From: Trinickia diaoshuihuensis | Lineage (GTDB): Bacteria > Pseudomonadota > Gammaproteobacteria > Burkholderiales > Burkholderiaceae | Direction: 5' to 3' | DNA: 64,000 bases | Assembly: GCF_003390925.1 (NCBI RefSeq) | Contig: NZ_QUBS01000084.1 | Span: forward strand, 1 to 64,000 | In this document: piece by piece, positions 8,631 through 17,692 of the stretch | How positions within the stretch are numbered: the first letter of the stretch is position 1 | Layout: every line of letters begins with the position of its first letter | Program-made: the position numbers and the translations under genes | The notes under the pieces: model-generated | Databases searched by the model: none | The model's input: the letters and a program-made list of their open reading frames with translations, nothing else | What the model was told of the DNA's origin: nothing

Positions 8631-9440
8631 ATGCAACGCGGAACGCTTCTCAAGCTCCTCTCGTCCGCCGCAGCCAGCGCGGCATTCGTTATCGGTTCGG
8701 TCGCCCATGCCGATCAGGTCGTCAAAGTGGGTACGATCGCGGGTCCAGACGAGCAAACGTGGGCAGTCGTGCAAAAGGTGGCGAAGCGAGAGGGGCTCGA
8801 CGTCAAGATCGTGACTTTCAACGATTACGTGCAGCCGAACGCGGCGCTCGACGCGGGTGATCTCGACGCGAACAGCTTTCAGCATCAGCCCTACCTCGAC
8901 AGCCAGGTGAAGCAGCGCGGCTACAAGATCGTGACCGCGGGATTGACCTACATTTCGCCGATCGGCATCTATTCGAAGAAGCTCAAATCGGCGAAGGACC
9001 TCACGCAAGGAGCAAAGGTCGCGATCCCGAACGACCCGTCCAACGAGAACCGCGCGCTGTTGCTGTTGCAAGCGCAAGGCTTGGTGAAGCTGAAGGCGGG
9101 CGCGGGCACGAACGGCAATAACGCGACGACGCTCGACGTGGCCGACAATCCGAAGAAGCTCAAGCTGGTCGAATTGGATGCGGCGCAACTGCCGCGCTCG
9201 CTCGGCGATGTCGATGCGGCCGTCATCAATACGAACTACGCGCTGGCCGCCGGACTCTCGCCGACGAAAGACGCGATTGCGCGCGAGGACGTCCATAGCC
9301 CCTACGCGAACCTGATCGCCGTTCGGACACAGGATAAAGACAAGCAGTGGGTGAAAAAGCTCGTGGCCGCGTATCAATCGCCTGAAGTGCGCGCGTTCAT
9401 CGAGACGCAATTCAAGGGCGCGATGGTGCCTTCGTTCTAA
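8631..9440 (+). CDS. MetQ/NlpA family ABC transporter substrate-binding protein
   Basis: Periplasmic binding protein of the NlpA/MetQ family, which usually binds methionine for a MetNI transporter. It has 269 residues with a Sec signal ending about AHA-DQ (residues 25-28). The family core is visible: FNDYVQPNAALDAGDLDAN, FQHQPYLD, and VAIPNDPSNENRALLLLQ. The signal has no lipobox Cys, so the mature protein is predicted soluble rather than a lipoprotein. No metN or metI lies beside it; it is flanked by its own promoter region and a strong terminator, so it is an orphan component here. The ligand is not proven. Confidence 0.9.
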   Translation: MQRGTLLKLLSSAAASAAFVIGSVAHADQVVKVGTIAGPDEQTWAVVQKVAKREGLDVKIVTFNDYVQPNAALDAGDLDANSFQHQPYLDSQVKQRGYKIVTAGLTYISPIGIYSKKLKSAKDLTQGAKVAIPNDPSNENRALLLLQAQGLVKLKAGAGTNGNNATTLDVADNPKKLKLVELDAAQLPRSLGDVDAAVINTNYALAAGLSPTKDAIAREDVHSPYANLIAVRTQDKDKQWVKKLVAAYQSPEVRAFIETQFKGAMVPSF

Positions 9441-9455
9441 GCGAATCGGCCCCGA

Positions 9456-9496
9456 TAAAAACGCCGCGTGCCTGCACCGCACGCGGCGTTTTTTTA
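9456..9496. terminator. Bidirectional intrinsic terminator
   Basis: 11-bp arms, ACGCCGCGTGC (9461-9471) and GCACGCGGCGT (9479-9489), flanked by AAAA on the left and TTTTTTT on the right. It lies between the convergent metQ-like and MarR-GNAT genes and can serve both. Confidence 0.9.
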
Positions 9497-9516
9497 TGCG
9501 GACGACGACACGCCGT

Positions 9517-10455
9517 TCATAACTTCCGCTCCCAAGTCTGGGCGATCAAATTGCGCCCGAACCGGCGCTCCGGCTCGGTCGAGATGCATTTGAATCCCGC
9601 GCGCTCGAATACGCGGCGGCCGTCGTTGAGCACGCCGCATGTGGTCAGCGTCAGCGTGTCGTAGCCTGCACGCCGCGCGAACCCGATGCTTTGCCCAACG
9701 AGCAGAGTACCGATGCCCAAGCCGCGCGACTCCGGTTCCACATACAGCAGCCTCATCCGCGCGGCATGGTCGGATAAGGCCGTCACGAATGCCGCGCCGA
9801 CGACCGTTTCCTGCTGCTCGGCAATCCAGCACATCGCCCGCTCGCGATCTCGCAGCCGCGACAATTCCGCCATTTCCTGCGCCGCGAATGCCTCGAAGCC
9901 CATGTCGGCGCCATACTCGGCCCCGAACAACAGCGCTTGGCGGTGCACGAGCCATCCGTAATCGCCCAGCCTCGGGGCACGCAGCGAGACGGCCGCGCGC
10001 GGCGGCGTGCGGTCGAGAAGCCGCTCGATGATGCGCATGGCGGAGATCAGTTGTTCTTGCCCCGCCGCGGACAGTCCCTCCAATACGCCGCACACTTCCT
10101 CGATGGCCGCGACTTCGAGCGGCGCGTATGCGGCGCGCCCTTCCGGGGTCAATTCGAGCAACGACTGGCGAGCGTCGGCCTCCGATTGGCGCCGCGTGAT
10201 CAGTTGCCTGCGCTCGAAGCTCGTCAGCAAACGGCTCAGATAGCCGCTGTCGAGCCCGAGCACGCGCGCGAGCTCCGTCGCCGTGGAAACGGTGCCGATC
10301 GTCAACTCGCGCAGGACACGGACCTCCGTCAACGAAAACGGGCTCTTTTGCAGGAATTCATGCAATACGCCGATGTGCTGCGTGTAGAAACGATTGAAAT
10401 GGCGCACCGCTTCCGCGCGGCGCTGCAAGGAAGTTTCGATCAATGCGGGTGTCAC
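9517..10455 (-). CDS. MarR family regulator fused to a GNAT acetyltransferase
   Basis: Encodes 312 residues in two domains. Residues about 1-150 form a MarR-type winged helix (TATELARVLGLDSGYLSRLL as recognition region, then TRRQSEADARQSLLELTPEG in the wing). Residues about 160-312 form a GNAT acetyltransferase with the acetyl-CoA loop ESRGLGIGTLLV. Such MarR-GNAT fusions occur in several proteobacteria; substrate and target genes are unknown. It is convergent with the metQ-like gene, and its start faces the nag operon 400 bp away. Confidence 0.92.
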   Translation of the reverse strand: MTPALIETSLQRRAEAVRHFNRFYTQHIGVLHEFLQKSPFSLTEVRVLRELTIGTVSTATELARVLGLDSGYLSRLLTSFERRQLITRRQSEADARQSLLELTPEGRAAYAPLEVAAIEEVCGVLEGLSAAGQEQLISAMRIIERLLDRTPPRAAVSLRAPRLGDYGWLVHRQALLFGAEYGADMGFEAFAAQEMAELSRLRDRERAMCWIAEQQETVVGAAFVTALSDHAARMRLLYVEPESRGLGIGTLLVGQSIGFARRAGYDTLTLTTCGVLNDGRRVFERAGFKCISTEPERRFGRNLIAQTWERKL

Positions 10456-10854
10456 CGTATCGTCTAGATTAGTCAGAACTATATGGGATCGTCGTCAACA
10501 AACAAGTTCTGCTCCCCAAACTGGTGGGTGACGAACCGGTCCAACCGCGCCTCGGGCGCACGGGCGTTTCGCCGCGCCGCCGTTCGTTTGGACGAAATTG
10601 GTATGCAGTGCGGGTAAATCCCGATGCGGAAGAACCGCCCGAAGGGAGGCTCGATTAATGCGCAAACCTTTGTTACTAAAGGGATCCCAGCTTGATCGAC
10701 GACGACCGCGCGGTAAATTGACTGGTCCTATTCTGGTTATATAATGGGCTCCAATTTCATCGCCCCCCACCAGCAAGACCGCTGCGGGCGCGTGAGCCCG
10801 CAACGACGGTGCGCCTTGCTCGCGCACTCAAGCTTTATTTGAGATAGCAACTTC
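10456..10854. other. Intergenic region between the MarR-GNAT gene and nagA
   Basis: A 399-bp region holding the promoters of the divergent MarR-GNAT gene and the nag operon. I see no convincing gene in it. A GntR-type NagR regulator gene often found here in relatives is absent. The clear element is the promoter at 10718-10745. Confidence 0.6.
10718..10745 (+). promoter_or_regulatory. nag operon promoter with possible operator
   Basis: TTGACT (10718-10723), a 16-bp spacer and TATAAT (10740-10745) make a near-consensus sigma-70 promoter about 110 bp before nagA. The spacer carries CTGGT twice (10722-10726 and 10733-10737), 11 bp apart, which could be one face of a repressor site. The operator idea is an inference. 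Confidence 0.75.
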
Positions 10855-11958
10855 ATGCTGAACGGAAACATCCTTACGCCGGACGGTTGGATTCGCGGCG
10901 CGCTGCATGTCGAAAACGGGCGGATCATGGCCCTCGAAGGCACGCCTGTCGATCCTGCGACGAACGGCGACCCGTACGTCCTGCCCGGCTTTATCGATTT
11001 GCACGTCCATGGCGGTGGCGGAGCCGACGTGATGGAAGCGGGCAACGCCATCGAAACGATCGCACGAACGCACGCGCGTCACGGCACGACGAGCTTGCTC
11101 GCGACGACCATGACGGCGCCGCGCGACGAATTGCTGGCCGTCGTCTCGAGCCTCGGCGAAGTGACGCGCAATCGCACGCCGGGCGGCGCGCGCGTACTCG
11201 GGGTGCACCTCGAGGGCCCTTACATCAATCCGGGCAAGCTCGGTGCGCAGCCAGACGCGGCGGTCTCGGCCGTCCTCGATGAAGTGTTGAAGTATCTGGC
11301 CGTCGCACCGATCCGCGTGGTGACGCTCGCTCCTGAAATCTCGGGGCACATGGAAATCATCTCGGAGATGGTCGCGCGCGGCGTGCGCGTTCAGCTCGGC
11401 CATTCGCTCGCCACCTACGACGACGCCGTCGCCGCGCTGAAGCACGGCGCTTGCGGCTTCACCCATTTGTTCAATGCGATGTCGCCGATGCATCACCGCA
11501 ATCCTGGGCTCGTCGGCGCCGCGCTCGCGCACGCCGAGTTCGCCGAGATCATCCCCGATCTGCTGCATGTCCATCCGGGTGCGATTCGGGCTGCGATGCG
11601 CGCGATTCCGCGCCTCTATGTCGTCACCGACAGCACCTCGGCAACGGGGATGCCCGACGGCGAATACCACCTTGGCAGTCAGCACGTGACGAAATGCATG
11701 GGCGGCGTCCGCTTGGCCGACGGCACGCTCGCCGGCAGCACGCTGACGATGGACGACGCACTGCGCAATCTCGTGTCGCTGGGCTTGCCGCTCGCCGATG
11801 TGTCCAACCGGATGTCGCGTTATGCCGCCGACTACCTGGGCATCGAGGATCGCGGCCGTCTTGCGCGCGGCGCATGGGCCGACGCCGTCGTCTTCGAACG
11901 CGACCTGACGCTCGCCGCCACCTACGTCGAAGGGGAACAGATTGTCGAATATGCTTAA
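10855..11958 (+). CDS. nagA: N-acetylglucosamine-6-phosphate deacetylase
   Basis: Cytosolic amidohydrolase that removes acetate from GlcNAc-6-P, the product of PTS uptake. It has 367 residues with a TIM-barrel metal hydrolase core: metal motif FIDLHVHGGGG near the N-terminus, VHLEGPYIN, QLGHSLATYDDA, FTHLFNAMSPMHHR, and the catalytic Asp region VTDSTSATGMPDG. It heads an operon with the SIS-domain enzyme (overlapping), the PTS fusion and nagE. The start at 10855 has a weak RBS. Confidence 0.96.
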   Translation: MLNGNILTPDGWIRGALHVENGRIMALEGTPVDPATNGDPYVLPGFIDLHVHGGGGADVMEAGNAIETIARTHARHGTTSLLATTMTAPRDELLAVVSSLGEVTRNRTPGGARVLGVHLEGPYINPGKLGAQPDAAVSAVLDEVLKYLAVAPIRVVTLAPEISGHMEIISEMVARGVRVQLGHSLATYDDAVAALKHGACGFTHLFNAMSPMHHRNPGLVGAALAHAEFAEIIPDLLHVHPGAIRAAMRAIPRLYVVTDSTSATGMPDGEYHLGSQHVTKCMGGVRLADGTLAGSTLTMDDALRNLVSLGLPLADVSNRMSRYAADYLGIEDRGRLARGAWADAVVFERDLTLAATYVEGEQIVEYA

Positions 11959-12958
11959 AGAGGCGCTCGCCGCGAGCAACGTCGTGGCGGCGCAATGCGC
12001 CGACAGCGCGCGCGTCGAGCAACTGGCCGAGCGGCTCGCCGACGCGCCGCGTCACGTCGCGCTGACGATCGCGCGCGGCAGCTCCGACCACGCCGCGAGT
12101 TACTTCGCGAGCCTCGTGATGAGCCGGATCGGCTTGCCGGTGGCCTCCTTGCCGATGTCGATCGCGACGCTGCAAGCGGCGCCGCTGCGCGTTGCCGGCG
12201 AACCGGCGATCGCTTTTTCCCAGTCGGGCCGCAGTCCCGATCTCGTCGGCACCATGAAGGTGCTGCGCGAGGCGGGCGCGTTGACCATCAGTGCAGTGAA
12301 CGCGCCCGGATCGCCGCTCGCCGACACCTGCGAATGGCAACTGCCGCTCTTGGCCGGACCCGAGCGCTCGGTAGCCGCGACCAAGAGCTATATCGCGATG
12401 TTGTCGATTTCGGCGCAGCTCGTGGCGTACTGGCAGCGCGATCCGATGCTGCTCGATGCGCTGCAAGCGTTGCCCGATACGCTGCGCGACGCCGCGGCGC
12501 TCGATTGGTCGCCGGCCGTCGATGCGCTGCGCGACGTCGAACGCATGATCGTGATCGGCCGCGGACTGGGGCTCGCGATCGCCCAGGAAGCGGCGCTCAA
12601 GTTCAAGGAAACCTCGGGCATTCAGGCCGAAGCATTCTCGAGCGCCGAGGTGCGCCACGGCCCGATGGAGTTGATCGATCGCGACTACCCGCTGCTCGTG
12701 TTCGCGCCGCGCGGCCCCGAGCAAGCCGGTTTGATTCGTCTCGCGGCCGACATGCGTGCGCGCGGCGCGCGCGTATTGCTGGCCGCGCCGAGCGATATCG
12801 CCGATGCGCAATTGCCGCTCGCGACGAGCCGGCACGTGTCGCTGGACCCGATCGCGGCGATCCAAACCTTCTACGTCATGGCTGCGGAACTCGCGGCCGC
12901 GCGCGGACGCGACCCCGATGCACCGCGCCATTTGAACAAGATCACCGAAACCCACTGA
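11951..12958 (+). CDS. SIS-domain glucosamine-6-phosphate deaminase (NagB-II type)
   Basis: A double-SIS sugar isomerase of 335 residues resembling the isomerase half of GlmS but lacking the glutaminase domain. In nag operons such proteins deaminate GlcN-6-P to fructose-6-P. SIS motifs include ARGSSDHAASYF, SQSGRSPDLVGTM, and ETSGIQAEAFSSAEVRHGP. The gene overlaps the nagA end. An in-frame TTG at 11942 lies 5 nt after AAGGGGA and may be used instead of ATG 11951. No canonical nagB is seen, so this probably supplies that step; the exact reaction is inferred. Confidence 0.9.
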   Translation: MLKEALAASNVVAAQCADSARVEQLAERLADAPRHVALTIARGSSDHAASYFASLVMSRIGLPVASLPMSIATLQAAPLRVAGEPAIAFSQSGRSPDLVGTMKVLREAGALTISAVNAPGSPLADTCEWQLPLLAGPERSVAATKSYIAMLSISAQLVAYWQRDPMLLDALQALPDTLRDAAALDWSPAVDALRDVERMIVIGRGLGLAIAQEAALKFKETSGIQAEAFSSAEVRHGPMELIDRDYPLLVFAPRGPEQAGLIRLAADMRARGARVLLAAPSDIADAQLPLATSRHVSLDPIAAIQTFYVMAAELAAARGRDPDAPRHLNKITETH

Positions 12959-12998
12959 GCGAGAGATGCGGATGGAACGTGCTGAGGAGTCCCGATTA

Positions 12999-15554
12999 AT
13001 GAATCAATCCCCGGACAACGTAGTCCTGCTCGCGCCGCTGACGGGACCGGTGGTCGCGCTCGCCGACGTGCCCGATCCGGTCTTCGCCGGTGGGATGTTC
13101 GGCGAGGGCATCGCGATCGATCCGCTCGAGGGGCGTCTGCTCGCGCCCTGCGCGGGCGTGATCACGCACCTGGCCCGCACCGGTCACGCGGTGACGCTGC
13201 AAACGCCCGAGGGCGCGGAGGTGTTGCTGCATATCGGCATCGATACCGTCGAATTGGGCGGACAAGGGTTCGCCGCGCACGTGGCCCAAGGCGATCACGT
13301 GCAAGCCGGCGACTTGCTCATCGAATTCGATCAGGACACGGTGGGGATGAAGGCGCCCAGCCTGGTCTCGGTCGTCGCCATCGCGAATTCCGATGCGTTC
13401 GACGTCGTCGAGCGCGGATCGGGGCGCGTGACGGCCGGCGTGACGCCGCTGCTGGCGCTGCGCGCGAAAGGCGGCGCGAGCGCCGCGCCCAACGCGCAGC
13501 CGAGCGACGTGAAGGTGCAAGCGAGCCGCACGATCAAACTCGTACAGGCCGGCGGGCTTCATGCCCGGCCCGCGGCGCGTGCGCGCGAGGCCGTGCGCGG
13601 ATTGCAGGCCCGCGTGGAAGTGCGCCATGACGGCCGCCAAGCGAACGTCGAAAGCGTGGTGGGCTTGCTCGGGCTCGGTGCGGGCGAGGGCGCGAGCGTC
13701 GAGTTGGTCGGTACCGGACGCGATGCCGCGCAAGCCGTCGATGCGGTGGCGCGCGAACTGCTGCGCGAAGTGCACGGCGAGTTCGAGGAGACGCCCGCGC
13801 GCATCAAATCGCCGGCACCCGTGGCGGTGGTACGGCCCGTGGGCGCGCCGCTCGACCCCAATACGCTGGCGGGCGTATGCGCCGCGCCGGGTATCGCGGT
13901 GGGCAAGCTCGTACGCTGGGACGACGCGGAATTTACCCCGCCCGAACTCGCGACGGGCACGCCCGCGGCCGAAAGCCGTTTGCTCGACCGCGCGCTCGCG
14001 ACGGTGGACACGGAGTTGAATGCGACGGTGCGCGATGCGTCGCAGCGCGGCGCCGTCGGCGAAGCGGGCATCTTCGCGGTGCATCGCGTGCTGCTCGAGG
14101 ACCCGACGCTCATCGACGCCGCGCGCGATCTGATCAGCCTCGGCAAAAGCGCGGGCTTCGCTTGGCGCGAGGCGATTCGCGCGCAGATCGCCGTGCTCGC
14201 GCAAGTCGAGGACATGTTGCTCGCCGAACGGGCGGCCGATTTGCGCGATATCGAGAAGCGCGTCCTGCGCGCGCTCGGCCATACGAACCCCGCCGCGCGT
14301 GCGTTACCCGACGAGGCCGTGCTGGCCGCAACCGAATTCACGCCCTCCGATTTGTCCTCGCTCGACCGCGGGCGCGTGATGGCCCTCGTGATGGCGGCCG
14401 GCGGCGCGACGTCGCACGCCGCGATCATCGCGCGCCAACTCGGCATTCCCGCGCTCGTCGCGGTCGGCGATGCGTTGCATGCGATTCCCGACGGCACGCA
14501 AGTCGTCGTCGATGCGAGCGCGGGCCGGCTCGAATACGCGCCGACCGAACTCGACGTCGAGCGCGCGCGCTTGGAGCGCCAACGCTTGGCCGGCGTGCGC
14601 GAGGCGAACCGTCGCACGTCCAGTCAAGCGGCGGCCACGCGCGACGGCCGCGCGATCGAGGTTGCCGCGAATATCGCGACGATCGACGATGCGCGCACGG
14701 CCGTCGAAAACGGTGCCGATTGCGTGGGCTTGCTGCGCACGGAGTTGCTGTTCATCCATCGCGAATCGGCGCCGAACGTCGAGGAGCACCGGCAAAGCTA
14801 CCAAGCGATCGTCGACGCGCTGGGCGGGCGCACGGCCATCATCCGCACGCTCGACGTCGGGGCGGACAAAGAGGTTCCGTATCTGACGCTGCCGCCCGAG
14901 ACGAACCCCGCGCTCGGCTTGCGCGGCATCCGGCTCGCGCAGGTGCGGCCCGATTTGCTGGACGATCAGTTGCGCGGGCTCATCGCCGTGCAACCGCACG
15001 GCAGCGTGCGGATTTTGCTGCCGATGGTGACGGACGCGGGCGAACTTCAGCGCGTGCGCAAGCGCATCGACGATCTCGCGCGCGCACTCGGGCGCACGGA
15101 TCCCGTCGAGGTGGGCGTGATGATCGAGGTGCCGTCGGCCGCGCTGCTCGCCGATCAACTCGCGCGCCACGCCGATTTTTTGTCGATCGGCACGAACGAT
15201 CTCACGCAATACACGCTGGCGATGGACCGCTGTCAGGCCGATCTCGCGGCGCAAGCGGACGGCCTGCATCCGGCCGTGCTGCGCCTAATCGACCAAACCA
15301 CGCAAGGCGCCGCCAAGCACGGCAAGTGGGTGGGCGTATGCGGTGCGCTCGCGGGCGATCCGCTTGCCGTGCCGCTGCTCGTGGGCCTTGGCGTCACCGA
15401 GCTTTCGGTAGACCCGGTCGCGGTGCCGGGCATCAAGGCGCGCGTGCGGACCCTCGATTATCAGCTATGCCGTCAACGCGCGAGCGATTTGCTCGCGCTC
15501 GACTCGGCGCAGGCGGTAAGAGCAGCAAGCCGCGAGATTTGGCCGCTCGAATAG
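12999..15554 (+). CDS. PTS EIIA-HPr-enzyme I fusion protein
   Basis: Encodes 851 residues joining three phosphotransferase modules that pass phosphate from PEP to the GlcNAc permease. The glucose-type EIIA domain (residues about 8-160) has His63 and His78 (LLHIGIDTVEL). HPr (about 178-265) has His188 in GLHARPAA. Enzyme I (about 290-845) has His473 in GGATSHAAIIARQLGIPALV and a PEP-utilising C-terminal barrel. ATG 12999 follows GAGGAG by 9 nt and was preferred to ATG 12966, which has no good site. With nagE it forms a complete GlcNAc PTS. Confidence 0.95.
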   Translation: MNQSPDNVVLLAPLTGPVVALADVPDPVFAGGMFGEGIAIDPLEGRLLAPCAGVITHLARTGHAVTLQTPEGAEVLLHIGIDTVELGGQGFAAHVAQGDHVQAGDLLIEFDQDTVGMKAPSLVSVVAIANSDAFDVVERGSGRVTAGVTPLLALRAKGGASAAPNAQPSDVKVQASRTIKLVQAGGLHARPAARAREAVRGLQARVEVRHDGRQANVESVVGLLGLGAGEGASVELVGTGRDAAQAVDAVARELLREVHGEFEETPARIKSPAPVAVVRPVGAPLDPNTLAGVCAAPGIAVGKLVRWDDAEFTPPELATGTPAAESRLLDRALATVDTELNATVRDASQRGAVGEAGIFAVHRVLLEDPTLIDAARDLISLGKSAGFAWREAIRAQIAVLAQVEDMLLAERAADLRDIEKRVLRALGHTNPAARALPDEAVLAATEFTPSDLSSLDRGRVMALVMAAGGATSHAAIIARQLGIPALVAVGDALHAIPDGTQVVVDASAGRLEYAPTELDVERARLERQRLAGVREANRRTSSQAAATRDGRAIEVAANIATIDDARTAVENGADCVGLLRTELLFIHRESAPNVEEHRQSYQAIVDALGGRTAIIRTLDVGADKEVPYLTLPPETNPALGLRGIRLAQVRPDLLDDQLRGLIAVQPHGSVRILLPMVTDAGELQRVRKRIDDLARALGRTDPVEVGVMIEVPSAALLADQLARHADFLSIGTNDLTQYTLAMDRCQADLAAQADGLHPAVLRLIDQTTQGAAKHGKWVGVCGALAGDPLAVPLLVGLGVTELSVDPVAVPGIKARVRTLDYQLCRQRASDLLALDSAQAVRAASREIWPLE

Positions 15555-15660
15555 GCGGGAAATCCTAACTATTAGGATACCTAACTAATTAGCGGTCGAA
15601 ATCGCACTTAGACGATAGACTAAAAGTAGCAACGACGAGCCAGACCAACCGGAGGATTTA

Positions 15661-17415
15661 ATGGATGCGAACCCATTCCTAAAGGTGCAGCGCTTAGGAC
15701 GAGCGCTGATGCTGCCGATCGCGGTATTGCCCGTTGCGGGCATCTTGCTGCGGCTTGGGCAGGCCGATGTCCTGAACATCAAGTTGATCGCCGACGCGGG
15801 CGGCACGATCTTCGACAACTTGCCGCTGCTCTTTGCGATCGGCGTCGCGGTGGGGTTCGCAAAAGAAAACAACGGCGTGGCGGCGCTCGCCGGGGCGATC
15901 GGCTATCTCGTCGAAATCGCCGTGATGAAGGACATCAACGACAAGCTGAACATGGGGGTGCTCTCGGGCATCATCGCCGGTGTCGTGGCGGGGCTGCTGT
16001 ACAACCGGTACAAGGACATCAAGCTGCCCGACTATTTGGCCTTCTTCGGCGGCAAGCGCTTCGTGCCGATCGTCACGGGGCTCGCGTGCGTCGTGCTCGG
16101 CATCGTGTTCGGCTACGTCTGGCAGCCCGTGCAATTGGCGATCGATGCGACGGGCCACTGGCTCACGACGGCCGGTGCGATCGGCGTGTTCGTCTACGGC
16201 ACGCTCAATCGGCTGCTGCTCGTCACGGGCCTGCACCACATCATCAATTCGCTCGCTTGGTTCGTGTTCGGCACGTTTACGCCCCCGGGCGGCGGTGCGC
16301 CGGTGACGGGCGATCTGCACCGGTTCTTCGCCGGCGACCCGACGGCGGGAGGCTTCATGACGGGCTTCTTCCCAATCATGATGTTCGGCCTGCCTGCCGC
16401 GTGCTTGGCCATGTTCCATGAAGCGCCGAAGGAACGCCGCGCGCTCGTCGGCGGCCTGTTGCTCTCCATGGCGCTCACCTCGTTTCTGACGGGCGTGACG
16501 GAGCCGGTGGAGTACACGTTCATGTTCCTCGCGCCCGTGCTCTACGTGATTCATGCGGTGTTGACGGGGCTGTCGCTGGCGATTTGCCAAGCGCTGGGCG
16601 TCCATCTGGGCTTCACGTTCTCGGCCGGTGCGATCGACTACGTACTGAACTACGGCCTGTCGACGAAGGGCTGGTTCGCGATCCCGATCGGTCTGGCCTA
16701 CGGCGTGGTGTATTACGGCCTGTTCCGCTTCTTCATCCGTAAATTCAACATGGCGACGCCGGGCCGCGAAAGCGCGAGCACCGAGGCGCAAATCGAATCG
16801 TTCGCCGCCGGCGGCTACGTCGCTCCGACGGCCGGCGGGGCAGGCTCGCGTGCCGATCGCTATATCGCCGCGCTCGGCGGTGCGCAGAACCTGACGCTGG
16901 TGGATGCTTGCACGACGCGGCTGCGTTTGTCGGTCGTCGATGCCGAAAAGATTTCGGAGCCCGCGCTGAAGGCAGCCGGTGCGCGCGGCGTACTCAAGCG
17001 CGATGCGCGTAACGTGCAAGTCGTGATCGGACCGGAAGCCGATATGATCGCCGACGAAATGCGCGCCGTGATCGCGGGTGGTGCGGCCGCCGCTGCCGCG
17101 CCGGCCACGTCGGCAACCGCCGCGAAGGTGGCCGACGGCCAAACGGGCCCGCTCGATCCCGATCCGATGCGCTGGCTTGCCGTATTCGGCGGTGCGACGA
17201 ACGTGGTCGCGCTCGATCCGGTGGCCGCCACTCGCTTGCGCGTGGTCGTGCGCGATCCGTCCGCCGTCGATCGCCAGCGCCTGGCCGCGCTCGATGTCGC
17301 ATGGGTCTCGGCCGATACGTTCCACATCGTCTGCGGACCGGCCGCGCAACGTTACGCGCAGCAACTCGCGACGCGTTTGCCGGCGTCGGGCGGCCCCTCG
17401 CCGCAACCGGTTTGA
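15661..17415 (+). CDS. nagE: PTS N-acetylglucosamine permease EIIBC with a second, degenerate EIIB
   Basis: Membrane permease that imports and phosphorylates GlcNAc. The 584 residues run EIIC (about 1-365, ten or so helices, with GLHHIINSLAW and TGVTEPVEYTFMF), a linker, an EIIB domain with phospho-Cys417 (VDACTTRLRL), then a second EIIB-like domain at about 505-580 in which the Cys position is Ala522 (DPVAATRLRV). It lacks an EIIA, which is supplied by the upstream fusion. GGAGGA stands 7 nt before the ATG, and two terminators follow. Confidence 0.95.
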   Translation: MDANPFLKVQRLGRALMLPIAVLPVAGILLRLGQADVLNIKLIADAGGTIFDNLPLLFAIGVAVGFAKENNGVAALAGAIGYLVEIAVMKDINDKLNMGVLSGIIAGVVAGLLYNRYKDIKLPDYLAFFGGKRFVPIVTGLACVVLGIVFGYVWQPVQLAIDATGHWLTTAGAIGVFVYGTLNRLLLVTGLHHIINSLAWFVFGTFTPPGGGAPVTGDLHRFFAGDPTAGGFMTGFFPIMMFGLPAACLAMFHEAPKERRALVGGLLLSMALTSFLTGVTEPVEYTFMFLAPVLYVIHAVLTGLSLAICQALGVHLGFTFSAGAIDYVLNYGLSTKGWFAIPIGLAYGVVYYGLFRFFIRKFNMATPGRESASTEAQIESFAAGGYVAPTAGGAGSRADRYIAALGGAQNLTLVDACTTRLRLSVVDAEKISEPALKAAGARGVLKRDARNVQVVIGPEADMIADEMRAVIAGGAAAAAAPATSATAAKVADGQTGPLDPDPMRWLAVFGGATNVVALDPVAATRLRVVVRDPSAVDRQRLAALDVAWVSADTFHIVCGPAAQRYAQQLATRLPASGGPSPQPV

Positions 17416-17421
17416 ATGCGG

Positions 17422-17449
17422 GCCGGCGCCTCGTTCCAGAGGCGCCGGC
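17422..17449 (+). terminator. Hairpin after nagE
   Basis: 11-bp arms GCCGGCGCCTC (17422-17432) and GAGGCGCCGGC (17439-17449), 6 bp after the nagE stop. No T-run follows. Confidence 0.65.
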
Positions 17450-17464
17450 ATAATCGCGGGATTC

Positions 17465-17494
17465 ACAAAAGCGGCGCCTGCGCGCCGCTTTTGT
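17465..17494. terminator. Bidirectional terminator between nagE and cydX
   Basis: 13-bp arms ACAAAAGCGGCGC (17465-17477) and GCGCCGCTTTTGT (17482-17494) with a 4-nt loop. The A-rich and T-rich flanks let it stop both the nag transcript and the leftward cyd transcript. Confidence 0.85.
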
Positions 17495-17514
17495 CGTTTC
17501 GAGGCCCAGGCTGC

Positions 17515-17631
17515 CTAGCGCCGCTCCACTTTCACGGCCGCCTTTTCCATCCTCGATTCGAGCCACATCGCGTTGATGATGCCGAAGCCGAGCGCGACGC
17601 CGATGCCGAGTATCCAACTGAAGTACCACAT
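17515..17631 (-). CDS. cydX: Cytochrome bd oxidase small subunit CydX
   Basis: A 38-residue gene starting MWYFSWILGIGVALGFGIIN and ending KVERR, with one transmembrane helix and a charged tail (MEKAAVKVERR). The MWYFxWILG start is the signature of CydX, which stabilises the CydAB heme centres. It lies 61 bp after cydB, as in other proteobacterial cyd operons. Its small size makes it easy to miss. Confidence 0.92.
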   Translation of the reverse strand: MWYFSWILGIGVALGFGIINAMWLESRMEKAAVKVERR

Positions 17632-17692
17632 GATTCGATCTCCCAAGTAACGAAGCAACGTTCAAAGACGTTCCGGCCGCGACGGCCACGGA

